From assembly GCA_021783385.1 (NCBI GenBank), contig JAJXTX010000191.1:1-5133 (forward strand): a DNA stretch of 5,133 nucleotides. Reading direction: 5' to 3'. Shown here piece after piece: positions 1 through 5,133 of the stretch; position 1 is the first letter of the stretch; each line of letters opens with the position of its first letter. The notes beneath the pieces were generated by a model that searched no databases, was not told the DNA's origin, and saw nothing but the letters and a program-made list of their open reading frames with translations. This stretch comes from Pseudomonadota bacterium. GTDB lineage: Bacteria; Pseudomonadota; Gammaproteobacteria; Xanthomonadales; Rhodanobacteraceae. Position numbers and translations under genes: made by a program.

Positions 1-58
1 GCTGGTGGTGCTGGTGGGCCTGGCGCTGGCCGCGATTCCCTGGTTCATCGGACGCTGA
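1..58 (+). CDS. 3' end of an upstream gene, probable membrane protein
   Basis: Reading from base 2, the frame gives 18 residues, LVVLVGLALAAIPWFIGR, and ends at TGA 56-58. All but the last few residues are hydrophobic, which fits a C-terminal transmembrane helix followed by a single Arg. The gene starts left of the window, so family and function cannot be assigned. It points the same way as the SRPBCC gene that follows, but the 166-base spacer with a long inverted repeat argues against tight coupling. A stretch this short could be an open frame by chance. The typical membrane-helix composition and GC-rich third positions favour a real gene end. Confidence 0.5.
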   Translation, partial: LVVLVGLALAAIPWFIGR

Positions 59-118
59 ACCGGGTCACCGGTCGGCGCATCGCGGACAGCCGCCGCGGCA
101 GGTTGCAGCGCCGCATGC

Positions 119-161
119 GATGGCCGGCCGGTTGTGTCGGATTTCCGCTGATCCGGCCATC
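119..161. repeat. 9-bp perfect inverted repeat in the spacer before the SRPBCC gene
   Basis: GATGGCCGG (119-127) and CCGGCCATC (153-161) are exact reverse complements separated by 25 bases, and the left arm runs into a GGCCGGCC palindrome (122-129). In RNA this could form a hairpin between the upstream gene and the SRPBCC start. No T-run follows it, so it is not a classical intrinsic terminator. It could be a factor-assisted terminator, a regulatory element, or chance in very GC-rich DNA. The repeat is seen directly and any role is speculation. Confidence 0.4.
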
Positions 162-224
162 AGGACAGGGCGCATTCCCGCTGCATTCCGGCATCGATCA
201 CCGAAGGGAGTCGCCACCCTGCGC

Positions 225-722
225 ATGGTACGCAAGCCTGTTTTTGCGGCGCTCGTGGTGGTCGCCGGCCTGAACCTGGCCGGCGCTCCGGTAGTCAAGA
301 TCAGCAAGAGCGTCACCATCCACGCCACGCCCGCGGCAGTGGAGGAGAAGGCGCGGGACTTCAACGCGCTCAACACCTGGCACCCGGCCGTGGCCAAGGA
401 CGAGATCGTGGCCACCAGCAACAACCAGCCGGGCGCCGAGCGCAAGCTGACGCTGGACAACGGTGGCACGGTGGACGAGAAGCTGCTCAGCTTCGACGAC
501 GCGCACCACCGCTTCAGCTACGCCATCGTGGGCGGTGTGCTGCCGGTGAGCGACTACAGCTCCACCTTTCGCATCGCGCCAGTGGGCAAGGACAGCGCCT
601 GGGTCACCTGGTCCGGCACGTTCAAGCGCAAGGACAGCGGCGCCAGGCCCGCTGCCGATGCCAGCGCCACCACCGCGATGTACAGGGGCATGCGTGCCGG
701 CAGCTTGCCAGCGCTCCGGTAG
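225..722 (+). CDS. Secreted SRPBCC-family protein, 3'-truncated and chimeric
   Basis: The 165-residue product starts with a Sec-type signal (MVRKP, then a hydrophobic stretch to about residue 20, likely cleavage after LAGA at 21), so it should act in the periplasm. Residues 22-145 show the SRPBCC (START-like / polyketide cyclase) pattern: VVKISKSVTI, DFNALNTWHPA at 45-55, PGAERKLTL, GGTVDEKLLSFDD, GGVLPVSDYSSTF and VTWSGTFKRKDSG. This fold binds a hydrophobic ligand, but no substrate is indicated. Family members normally end in about 30 more residues forming a long C-terminal helix. Here, after residue 145 (base 660), the frame reads the antisense of a psiE relic and stops at TAG 720-722, so the helix that closes the ligand pocket is probably lost. 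Glu40 also sits where the family usually has Trp. ATG 225 is chosen because the signal peptide begins there. The purine-rich GAAGGGAG at 203-210 is 14 bases away, so a CTG start at 219 is possible. It is likely non-functional or altered. Confidence 0.72.
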   Translation: MVRKPVFAALVVVAGLNLAGAPVVKISKSVTIHATPAAVEEKARDFNALNTWHPAVAKDEIVATSNNQPGAERKLTLDNGGTVDEKLLSFDDAHHRFSYAIVGGVLPVSDYSSTFRIAPVGKDSAWVTWSGTFKRKDSGARPAADASATTAMYRGMRAGSLPALR

Positions 723-904
723 ACCTCGACCATCGAGATCAGCTCCATGCACATGAACAGCAGCAGGTCGCTCACCCCGGCGTGACCGGCGGCCGGCATT
801 TGGCGCACCTCGCCCTAGCCGACACCCAGCGTGGCCACCAGGATGGTCAGCAGGCCGAGCTTTTCGATGATCGAAAACACGCGTCCGACCGGCGCAGTGC
901 GCAT
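659..904 (-). pseudogene. PsiE-family membrane protein relic, stop codon and 3' deletion
   Basis: On the minus strand, ATG 904-902 opens a frame beginning MRTAPVGRVFSIIEKLGLL and continuing TILVATLGVG, then TAG (817-815, codon 30). The same frame resumes with GEVRQMPAAGHAGVSDLLL, FMCMELISMVEVYRSAGKLP and ARMPLYIAVVALA. The part after the stop resembles the core of PsiE (phosphate-starvation-inducible E), a small inner-membrane protein of unknown molecular function. E. coli PsiE has a similar aromatic/Glu membrane helix followed by a basic-Pro-R-Y-x-YI segment. Family members are about 130-140 residues. Here only about 82 codons remain before the frame runs into the antisense of the SRPBCC gene, so the last helices are missing. 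The start looks genuine, since GGGGA at 915-911 sits 6 bases upstream. The family call rests on remembered PsiE-like sequence. That the gene is broken is clear from the stop and the truncation. Confidence 0.72.
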
Positions 905-1032
905 GGCGTGTCCCCGGCAAGATCAGCGGATGGGGTGACGGCGGTCGCTCGGCGGCGCCGTAGCGACACGACCGAGTGAAAGCCTGGCCGCACCGACAGC
1001 ACCACACCGCCGTGGCCACGGATCGCGCTGAC

Positions 1033-1914
1033 TCACGCCGCCATGGCAGTGTGCAGCCGCCTGACTGCCGGCGGCATCTTTGCGAGCCGCCATCGCGCCG
1101 GATCAGCCAGCAGCGCGGCGTGCTGCGTGCGCTGGCGGGCGAGCTTGGCTTGCATCTTCAGCTGCGGTGGCGCGTGGCTGAAGCGCAGCCGCAGTTCGGC
1201 CGCGCCGGCAAACGCGGCGCGGCGGGCCAGACAGGCATGATGGGCCGTGCGGTAGGCCAGCGACAGCGCCGCGCCGTGGAACGGCGAGGCAGCGTACTCG
1301 GCGTGCAGCCAGCCGAGCTGGGCGGCGGCGCGCAGCGCGATCTCGGCATTTGCGGCGCATTCGTCCGCCTTGCCGCAAGGCACGGCCCAGGCAGCCTCAA
1401 GCGCGCGTACCAGCGTGCGGTATTCGGACCCGTTCAGCGGCCGCTGCAGGCACGGCAGCCGGGCGCGCGCTTCCAGCCAGGCCTGATCCGCGTCAGGCAG
1501 TGCGTGCGAGCGTGAGCTGGCGAGGTTGATTGCACGCAGCTGCGACACGCCCTGCTGCGCGATCAGCTCCTGCACCAGCTGCTCGTGGCTCAGCGGGCGG
1601 AGGCGATTGAAACCGTCGCGATCGACCCAGCGCATCAGCTCCACCGGGTCGATCAGGCGCCGATCCGGCCCCGGCCGCTGGAAGCCGTCACGCTCGATGG
1701 CGTCGTGCAGGTGGCGCCTGACCGGCGCGACGCCGCGGACCCTGGCGTGCATCAGCCGCTGCAGCAGCACCTCCGCAATGACCAGTTGCTCATGATAGGC
1801 GGCGTGCCTGAGATGATCGCCAGGGCCGGTGAAGTAGACGAAGCGAAAGGGGCGCGAGCCAGCAGGCGGTGACGCGAATGCCGACTGCTTCCGGCGGGTC
1901 ATCGGTGAATTCAC
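1033..1914 (-). CDS. Hypothetical protein, Ala/Arg/His-rich, family not recognised
   Basis: The 293-residue frame runs from GTG 1914-1912 to TGA 1035-1033. AAGGAA lies 6 bases before the GTG, which favours it over the in-frame ATG at 1902 (residue 5). I see no signal peptide or membrane helix, so it is probably cytoplasmic. Residues 23-60 (FRFVYFTGPGDHLRHAAYHE and on) look like a globular start. RDGFQR (75-80) and RDGFNR (99-104) form a short internal repeat 24 residues apart, possibly two copies of a small motif. The second half (165-270) is mostly Ala-rich amphipathic helix with scattered Arg and His. The four Cys (155, 180, 186, 228) form no obvious metal site. Third codon positions are mainly G/C in this frame, and the composition is more protein-like than the overlapping plus-strand frames, which supports coding. 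It is divergent from the SDR operon. I do not assign a function. Confidence 0.62.
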   Translation of the reverse strand: MNSPMTRRKQSAFASPPAGSRPFRFVYFTGPGDHLRHAAYHEQLVIAEVLLQRLMHARVRGVAPVRRHLHDAIERDGFQRPGPDRRLIDPVELMRWVDRDGFNRLRPLSHEQLVQELIAQQGVSQLRAINLASSRSHALPDADQAWLEARARLPCLQRPLNGSEYRTLVRALEAAWAVPCGKADECAANAEIALRAAAQLGWLHAEYAASPFHGAALSLAYRTAHHACLARRAAFAGAAELRLRFSHAPPQLKMQAKLARQRTQHAALLADPARWRLAKMPPAVRRLHTAMAA

Positions 1915-1920
1915 TGCGTA

Positions 1921-1926
1921 TTCCTT
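1921..1926 (-). promoter_or_regulatory. Ribosome binding site fixing the GTG start of the 293-residue gene
   Basis: Read on the minus strand, AAGGAA is followed by the 6 bases TACGCA and then GTG (1914-1912). It matches the anti-Shine-Dalgarno core and has normal spacing. The alternative ATG at 1902-1900 has no comparable site. This supports translation of the gene from GTG. Confidence 0.6.
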
Positions 1927-2163
1927 GAGGCGGGATCGGGTGCCGACAGGGCGCCAGAGCGTGCTGCATGCGTGACTGGAGCTCAGCGTAGAACGATCCG
2001 CCCGGGCGAAATAACCGCTGCGTCACACGAATTGATACGGCAGGCCAATTTGCAGGGATGCAGATCAACCCCCGCCGGCTCCGGCGCGCCGAGATTCGAA
2101 GCTGGGTGCAACCGGATCGCCCCGCGCTCCGTACAAGAGGCATCAACTCACGGTGGAACTCTC

Positions 2164-2916
2164 ATGACCCAAGCCGTCTGGATCACTGGCGCCTCCGGGG
2201 CGATCGGCAGCGCCCTGGCGCACCGGCTGGCGGCGCGCGGCGTGCCGCTGGTGCTTACGGCCCGCGATCCGGCGCGGTTGGACGCGCTGGCCGCCACGCT
2301 GCCCACCGAGCTGCTGACGCTGCCCGGCGACCTCACCGATGCGGCCACCGCCGGCGCGCTGCTGGAAACCGCGCAGGCCGCGCTGGGACCGCTCAGCGGC
2401 TTGGCGCACTGCGTCGGTTCCACCCTGATCCGGCCGCTGCACCTGACCGCGGAGGCGGATCTGCAGGCGATCTTCCAGCTCAACTACTTCAGTGCCTTCC
2501 ACGTGCTGAAGGCGTTCGTGGGCGCCGCCCTGAAGCACAAGCAGCCCTCCAGCGCGGTGCTGGTGGGCACGCTGGTGGCGCAGGCCGGCTTTCCCAACCA
2601 CGAGGCGATCGCCAGCGCCAAGGCGGCGGTGGCGGCGCTGGCGATGAGCGCAGCGGCCACCTACGCCGAGCGCGGCATCCGGGTCAACTGCGTGCATCCC
2701 GGGCTGACCCGCTCGGCGCTGTCGGCGCGACTCACCGGGACGCCGGAGGCGATCGAGCGCAACGCAAAGATGAACCCCATGGGCCGCGTCGGCGAGGGCG
2801 CCGACAGCGCCGCGCTGATCGATTTCCTGCTCGGCGACGAGGCGCGCTGGATCACCGCCCAGCAGCTCGGCGTCGACGGCGGCCAGTCGGTGATCCACCC
2901 GTTGCCTAAGGGCTGA
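2164..2916 (+). CDS. Short-chain dehydrogenase/reductase-fold protein with atypical active site
   Basis: The 250-residue protein has the normal length for a classical SDR. The nucleotide-binding Gly motif TGASGAIG is at residues 8-15, Arg34 after the second strand suggests NADP(H), GDL is at 55-57, and AHCVGS (81-86) replaces the usual NNAG. Asn107 in LNYFSAF matches the SDR structural Asn. [15 protein letters not shown] (170-184) and LGVDGGQS (235-242) are standard late SDR motifs. The catalytic YxxxK reads I149-A-S-A-K153, and the position 13 residues earlier, normally Ser, is Thr136. Lys153 and the cofactor site remain, but the proton-donating Tyr is absent. The N/HEAI[A]xAK pattern seems familiar from SDRs in other genomes, so this may be a subfamily trait and not decay. 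ATG 2164 is chosen because it places the first strand and Gly motif correctly, with a weak GGTGGA 6 bases upstream. It is first in an operon with DUF2256 and photolyase genes, and its substrate is unknown. Confidence 0.92.
   Translation: MTQAVWITGASGAIGSALAHRLAARGVPLVLTARDPARLDALAATLPTELLTLPGDLTDAATAGALLETAQAALGPLSGLAHCVGSTLIRPLHLTAEADLQAIFQLNYFSAFHVLKAFVGAALKHKQPSSAVLVGTLVAQAGFPNHEAIASAKAAVAALAMSAAATYAERGIRVNCVHPGLTRSALSARLTGTPEAIERNAKMNPMGRVGEGADSAALIDFLLGDEARWITAQQLGVDGGQSVIHPLPKG
2908..2912 (+). promoter_or_regulatory. Ribosome binding site of the DUF2256 gene inside the SDR 3' end
   Basis: AAGGG at 2908-2912 sits in the last codons of the SDR gene and 6 bases before ATG 2919, normal spacing. 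It confirms the start of the very short downstream gene and shows that this gene depends on the SDR transcript. Confidence 0.6.
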
Positions 2917-2918
2917 GC

Positions 2919-3083
2919 ATGCGACGCAAGGCCGAGCTGCCGGGCAAGCTGTGCGCGGTGTGCCAGCGCCCGTTCGCTTGGCGCCGGAAGTGGGCGCGCG
3001 TCTGGCACGAGGTGCGCTACTGCAGCGAACGTTGCCGCCGCCAGCGCGCACCGCACGACGGCAGCAGCAGCGCATCGCGATGA
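2919..3083 (+). CDS. DUF2256 protein, small four-Cys putative zinc protein
   Basis: The 54-residue frame starts 2 bases after the SDR stop and ends at TGA 3081-3083, overlapping the photolyase ATG (3080) by four bases (ATGA). Residues 1-42 match the DUF2256 pattern as I know it: a basic start, [19 protein letters not shown], then [16 protein letters not shown]. The four Cys, C12-x2-C15 and C35-x3-C39, should bind one zinc ion in a small ribbon-like fold rich in Arg and Trp. Residues 43-54 are a low-complexity Ser/Ala tail. DUF2256 genes are commonly found beside cryptochrome/photolyase genes in proteobacteria, as here, but I know of no proven function. A nucleic-acid-binding or cofactor-maturation role for the photolyase is only an inference. 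Identity of the family is confident and function is open. Confidence 0.9.
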   Translation: MRRKAELPGKLCAVCQRPFAWRRKWARVWHEVRYCSERCRRQRAPHDGSSSASR

Positions 3084-4606
3084 CCTGTCTGCGGCTGCTG
3101 CTCGGCGACCAGCTCAACGCCGGCCACGCGTGGTTCGGCGAGCGGCGCGACGACGTCGTGTACGTGCTGATGGAGGTGCGCAGCGAAACCGATTACGTGC
3201 GCCACCACGCGCAGAAGGTGCTGGGCATCTTCGCCGCGATGCGCCGCTTCGCCGAGGCGCTGGTGCAGGGCGGGCATCGGGTCGAGTACCTGCGCATCGG
3301 CGAGCCACGCAATCGACACAGCTTCGCCGCCAACCTGGACTGGCTGATTCCCGAGCTGCAGGCCACCCGGCTGGAGCGGATGGAAGCGGACGAGTGGCGC
3401 GTCGAGCAGGCGCTGATCGATGCCTTCGCCGCCAGCGGCCTGCCCGGCAGAGTGGTCAGCGCCGGGCATTTCCTGCTCGAACGCGACGAGGCCGCCGCGC
3501 GCTTCGCCAGGAAAGTGCCGCGGATGGAGTTTTTCTACCGCGACCTGCGCCGCCGCCACCGCATCCTGCTCGATGCCGACGGCGGGCCGCTGGGTGGGCG
3601 CTGGAACTACGACGCGGAAAACCGCGCGAAGTGGCCCGGTGATCCACCCGCACCGTCGTGGCCGTGGCAGCAGCACGACCTGCGCGCGCTGTGGGACGAG
3701 ATCACCGCCGCCGGCGTGCAGACGCTCGGCGAGCCGTCGGCGCAGTCGTTCGGCTGGCCGCTCACGCGGCGCGAGGCGCGGGCGTGGCTGGCCGATTTCA
3801 TCGCGCAGCGGCTGGCGCACTTCGGCCGCTACCAGGATGCGATCAGCGGGCGCTCGGCCACACTGTTCCACGCCGGGTTGTCGTTTGCGCTGAACCTGAA
3901 GCTGCTGCACCCGCGCGAGGTGATCGACGCCGCCCTTGCCGCGTACGAGTCCGGTCGCGCCGATCTCGCCGCCACCGAGGGCTTCGTGCGGCAAATACTG
4001 GGCTGGCGCGAATTCATCCGCGGCATCTACTGGGCGCGCATGCCCGGCTACGCCGCGCTCAACGCGCTGCAGGCAAAGCGCGCGCTGCCGGCATGGTTCT
4101 GGAGCGCCGACACCCGCATGGCCTGCCTGCGCGCGGCGATCGGCCAGTCACTGACGCTGGGCTACGCGCACCACATCCAGCGGCTGATGCTGACCGGCAA
4201 CTTCGCCCTGCTCGCCGGCTGCGACCCGGACGAGGTCGACCGCTGGTACCTCGGCATCTACGTCGACGCGTTCGAGTGGGTGGAATTGCCCAACACGCGC
4301 GGCATGAGCCAGTTCGCCGACGGTGGCATCGTCGGCAGCAAGCCATACAGCGGTTCGGCCGCCTACATCCAGCGACAGTCAGACCACTGCCAGGGCTGCC
4401 ACTACCGCCATACGCTGCGCCACGGCGAACGCGCCTGCCCGTTCAACAGCCTGTACTGGCACTTCCACGCGCGCCACCAGCCCACGCTGGGGCGCAATCC
4501 GCGGCTGGGCATGACCTATCGCAGCTGGGAGCGGATGAGCGTGGCCGAGCGCGCGGCCACGCTGGCGCAGGCCGAGCACTATCTCGCGCGGATCGACCAG
4601 CTGTAG
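3080..4606 (+). CDS. phrB: Iron-sulfur photolyase, bacterial (6-4) type (PhrB-like)
   Basis: The 508-residue protein is full length for the deoxyribodipyrimidine photolyase-related (COG3046, FeS-BCP) family, which uses light to repair UV (6-4) photoproducts in DNA. The N-terminal alpha/beta domain begins [10 protein letters not shown] (4-13) and should hold a lumazine antenna. [15 protein letters not shown] (150-164) and [11 protein letters not shown] (172-182) lead to the helical FAD domain. The [4Fe-4S] ligands are C349, C437, C440 and C453, in TRMAC, HCQGC and ERACPF. From memory, each is one less than in Agrobacterium PhrB (350, 438, 441, 454). W341, W389 and Y390 likewise match the reported electron-transfer residues, and YAHHIQRLM (362-370) carries the conserved active-site His pair. 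ATG 3080 is chosen because it overlaps the DUF2256 stop (ATGA) and starts the first strand. I see no strong Shine-Dalgarno, so translational coupling is likely. The symbol phrB is by analogy; it is not the E. coli CPD photolyase. Confidence 0.96.
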   Translation: MTCLRLLLGDQLNAGHAWFGERRDDVVYVLMEVRSETDYVRHHAQKVLGIFAAMRRFAEALVQGGHRVEYLRIGEPRNRHSFAANLDWLIPELQATRLERMEADEWRVEQALIDAFAASGLPGRVVSAGHFLLERDEAAARFARKVPRMEFFYRDLRRRHRILLDADGGPLGGRWNYDAENRAKWPGDPPAPSWPWQQHDLRALWDEITAAGVQTLGEPSAQSFGWPLTRREARAWLADFIAQRLAHFGRYQDAISGRSATLFHAGLSFALNLKLLHPREVIDAALAAYESGRADLAATEGFVRQILGWREFIRGIYWARMPGYAALNALQAKRALPAWFWSADTRMACLRAAIGQSLTLGYAHHIQRLMLTGNFALLAGCDPDEVDRWYLGIYVDAFEWVELPNTRGMSQFADGGIVGSKPYSGSAAYIQRQSDHCQGCHYRHTLRHGERACPFNSLYWHFHARHQPTLGRNPRLGMTYRSWERMSVAERAATLAQAEHYLARIDQL

Positions 4607-4618
4607 GCGCGCCCGCGT

Positions 4619-5133
4619 CTAGCGCTGGCTGGAGCGGCGCACCACCAGGGTGGCCGGCAGTACCACGCTGATCACCGGCTCGTCGCGGATCAGCCGCAGC
4701 AGGCTGTCGACCAGCACTTCGCCGGCCTGGCGGGTGTCCTGCAGCACGGTGGTCAGCGGCGGATTGACGAAGCTGGCGGTGGCGATGTCGTCGAAGCCGG
4801 CCAGCGCCACGTCCTGCGGCACGCGCAGGCCGTGGTCGCCGAGGGCGCGCATGGCGCCGATCGCGATCAGGTCGCTGGCGGCGAACACCGCGTCGAAGCC
4901 GGCTTGCTGCGTGATCAGCGTCTGCATCGCCTCGTAGCCGGAGCGCTCGGTGCTCTCGGCATTCTGCTGCAGGGCCGGGTCCAGTGCCACGCCGGCGTCG
5001 GCCAACGCTTCGGCATAGCCGCGATAGCGCTCGAAAAATTCCGGGTAATGGCTGGAGGCGTCACCCAGGAAGGCGATGCGGCGACAGCCGCGTTCCAGCA
5101 GATGGGTCGCCACGGCGTGCCCACCGCTGAAGT
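4619..5133 (-). CDS. LacI-family transcriptional regulator, C-terminal part
   Basis: The frame enters from the right edge and ends at TAG 4621-4619, giving the last 170 residues of a protein that is usually about 340. The visible part is the periplasmic-binding-protein-like effector domain: ATHLLERGCRRIAFLGD near the edge, ERYRGYAEALADAG (Arg typical of sugar contact), FDAVFAASDLIAIGAMRALG (Asp at 4871-4873), and VPQDVALAGFDDIATASFVN with PPLTTV after it (effector Asp near 4790-4795). The N-terminal helix-turn-helix lies beyond the window. LacI proteins repress or activate sugar-use genes in response to a sugar. No such genes are in view, so the ligand is unknown. It is convergent with the photolyase operon with only 12 bases between the stops and is unlikely to control it. 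Confidence 0.93.
   Translation of the reverse strand, partial: FSGGHAVATHLLERGCRRIAFLGDASSHYPEFFERYRGYAEALADAGVALDPALQQNAESTERSGYEAMQTLITQQAGFDAVFAASDLIAIGAMRALGDHGLRVPQDVALAGFDDIATASFVNPPLTTVLQDTRQAGEVLVDSLLRLIRDEPVISVVLPATLVVRRSSQR

Noticed and set aside
198..1019. Minus-strand open frame of 273 residues across the SRPBCC and psiE region
   Set aside because: It is rich in Arg, Gly and His with no protein-like pattern and lies antisense or out of frame to two recognisable genes. It is a shadow frame of GC-rich DNA.
944..1021. GTCGCT/AGCGAC hairpin (944-967) and CCGTGGCCACGG palindrome (1010-1021) as terminator or operator
   Set aside because: The stem is only 6 bp with a 12-base loop, no T-run follows, and 12-base palindromes are not rare in DNA of this composition.
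976..1515. Plus-strand open frame of 179 residues opposite the 293-residue gene
   Set aside because: It has no ribosome binding site that I can see, a low-complexity Arg/Gln/Gly composition, and is shorter than the opposing frame. Third-position GC alone does not settle the strand, so some doubt remains.
2032..2060. TTGATA (2032-2037) as a -35 box for the SDR operon
   Set aside because: At 17 bases spacing the -10 position reads GGGATG, not a TATAAT-like box, so no sigma-70 promoter can be called.
2073..2086. CGCCGG-CT-CCGGCG inverted repeat before the SDR gene
   Set aside because: The arms are pure G/C with a 2-base centre, expected often by chance here, with no second copy nearby.
1790..2146. 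Minus-strand open frame of 118 residues in the divergent intergenic region
   Set aside because: It overlaps the start of the better supported 293-residue gene in another frame, and shows no motif.
3017..3994. Minus-strand open frame of 325 residues opposite the photolyase gene
   Set aside because: It is antisense to a clearly recognised photolyase and shows no domain pattern.
4606..4621. Intrinsic terminator between the photolyase and LacI genes
   Set aside because: Only 12 bases separate the stops. There is a GGCGCGCC palindrome but no stem-loop plus T-run on either strand.
3658..4671. Plus-strand open frame of 337 residues in a second frame of the photolyase gene
   Set aside because: It is Arg/Ala-rich out-of-frame translation of the photolyase gene, extending past its stop only by chance.

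Overview
The window comes from a very GC-rich proteobacterium. Codon third positions are dominated by G and C, spacers are short, and the gene content (periplasmic SRPBCC protein, PsiE-type membrane protein, SDR / DUF2256 / iron-sulfur photolyase cluster, LacI regulator) resembles gammaproteobacteria of the Rhodanobacter/Dyella/Xanthomonas group. That placement rests on remembered protein style and no search was run.

Left part (1-1032). Bases 1-58 are the last codons of an upstream plus-strand gene ending in a hydrophobic segment. After a 166-base spacer holding a long inverted repeat comes a secreted SRPBCC-type protein (225-722, plus strand). Its natural C-terminus is missing: from about base 660 its frame runs through the antisense of another gene. 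That gene, on the minus strand (904 to about 659), is a relic of a PsiE-family membrane protein. It lacks its C-terminal third and has an in-frame TAG at codon 30. The two genes were probably convergent neighbours, and one deletion appears to have removed both 3' ends and joined what remained.

Middle (1033-2163). A minus-strand gene of 293 residues (1914-1033) has a GTG start behind a good Shine-Dalgarno. I cannot assign it to a family. Between it and the next gene lies a divergent intergenic region of 249 bases in which I see no convincing promoter or operator.

Right part (2164-4606) is a compact three-gene plus-strand operon. It holds an SDR-fold protein with Ile at the catalytic Tyr position, a 54-residue DUF2256 protein with four Cys that was too short for a routine ORF scan, and a 508-residue iron-sulfur photolyase of the bacterial (6-4) photolyase type. 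The gaps are 2 bases and then a 4-base ATGA overlap, so the genes are almost certainly co-transcribed and the last two translationally coupled. The photolyase repairs UV lesions using FAD, probably a lumazine antenna and a [4Fe-4S] cluster. What the SDR and DUF2256 proteins do for it is unknown.

Right edge (4619-5133). A convergent minus-strand LacI-family regulator is cut by the window end. Only its sugar/effector-binding domain is visible, and none of its likely targets are in the window.
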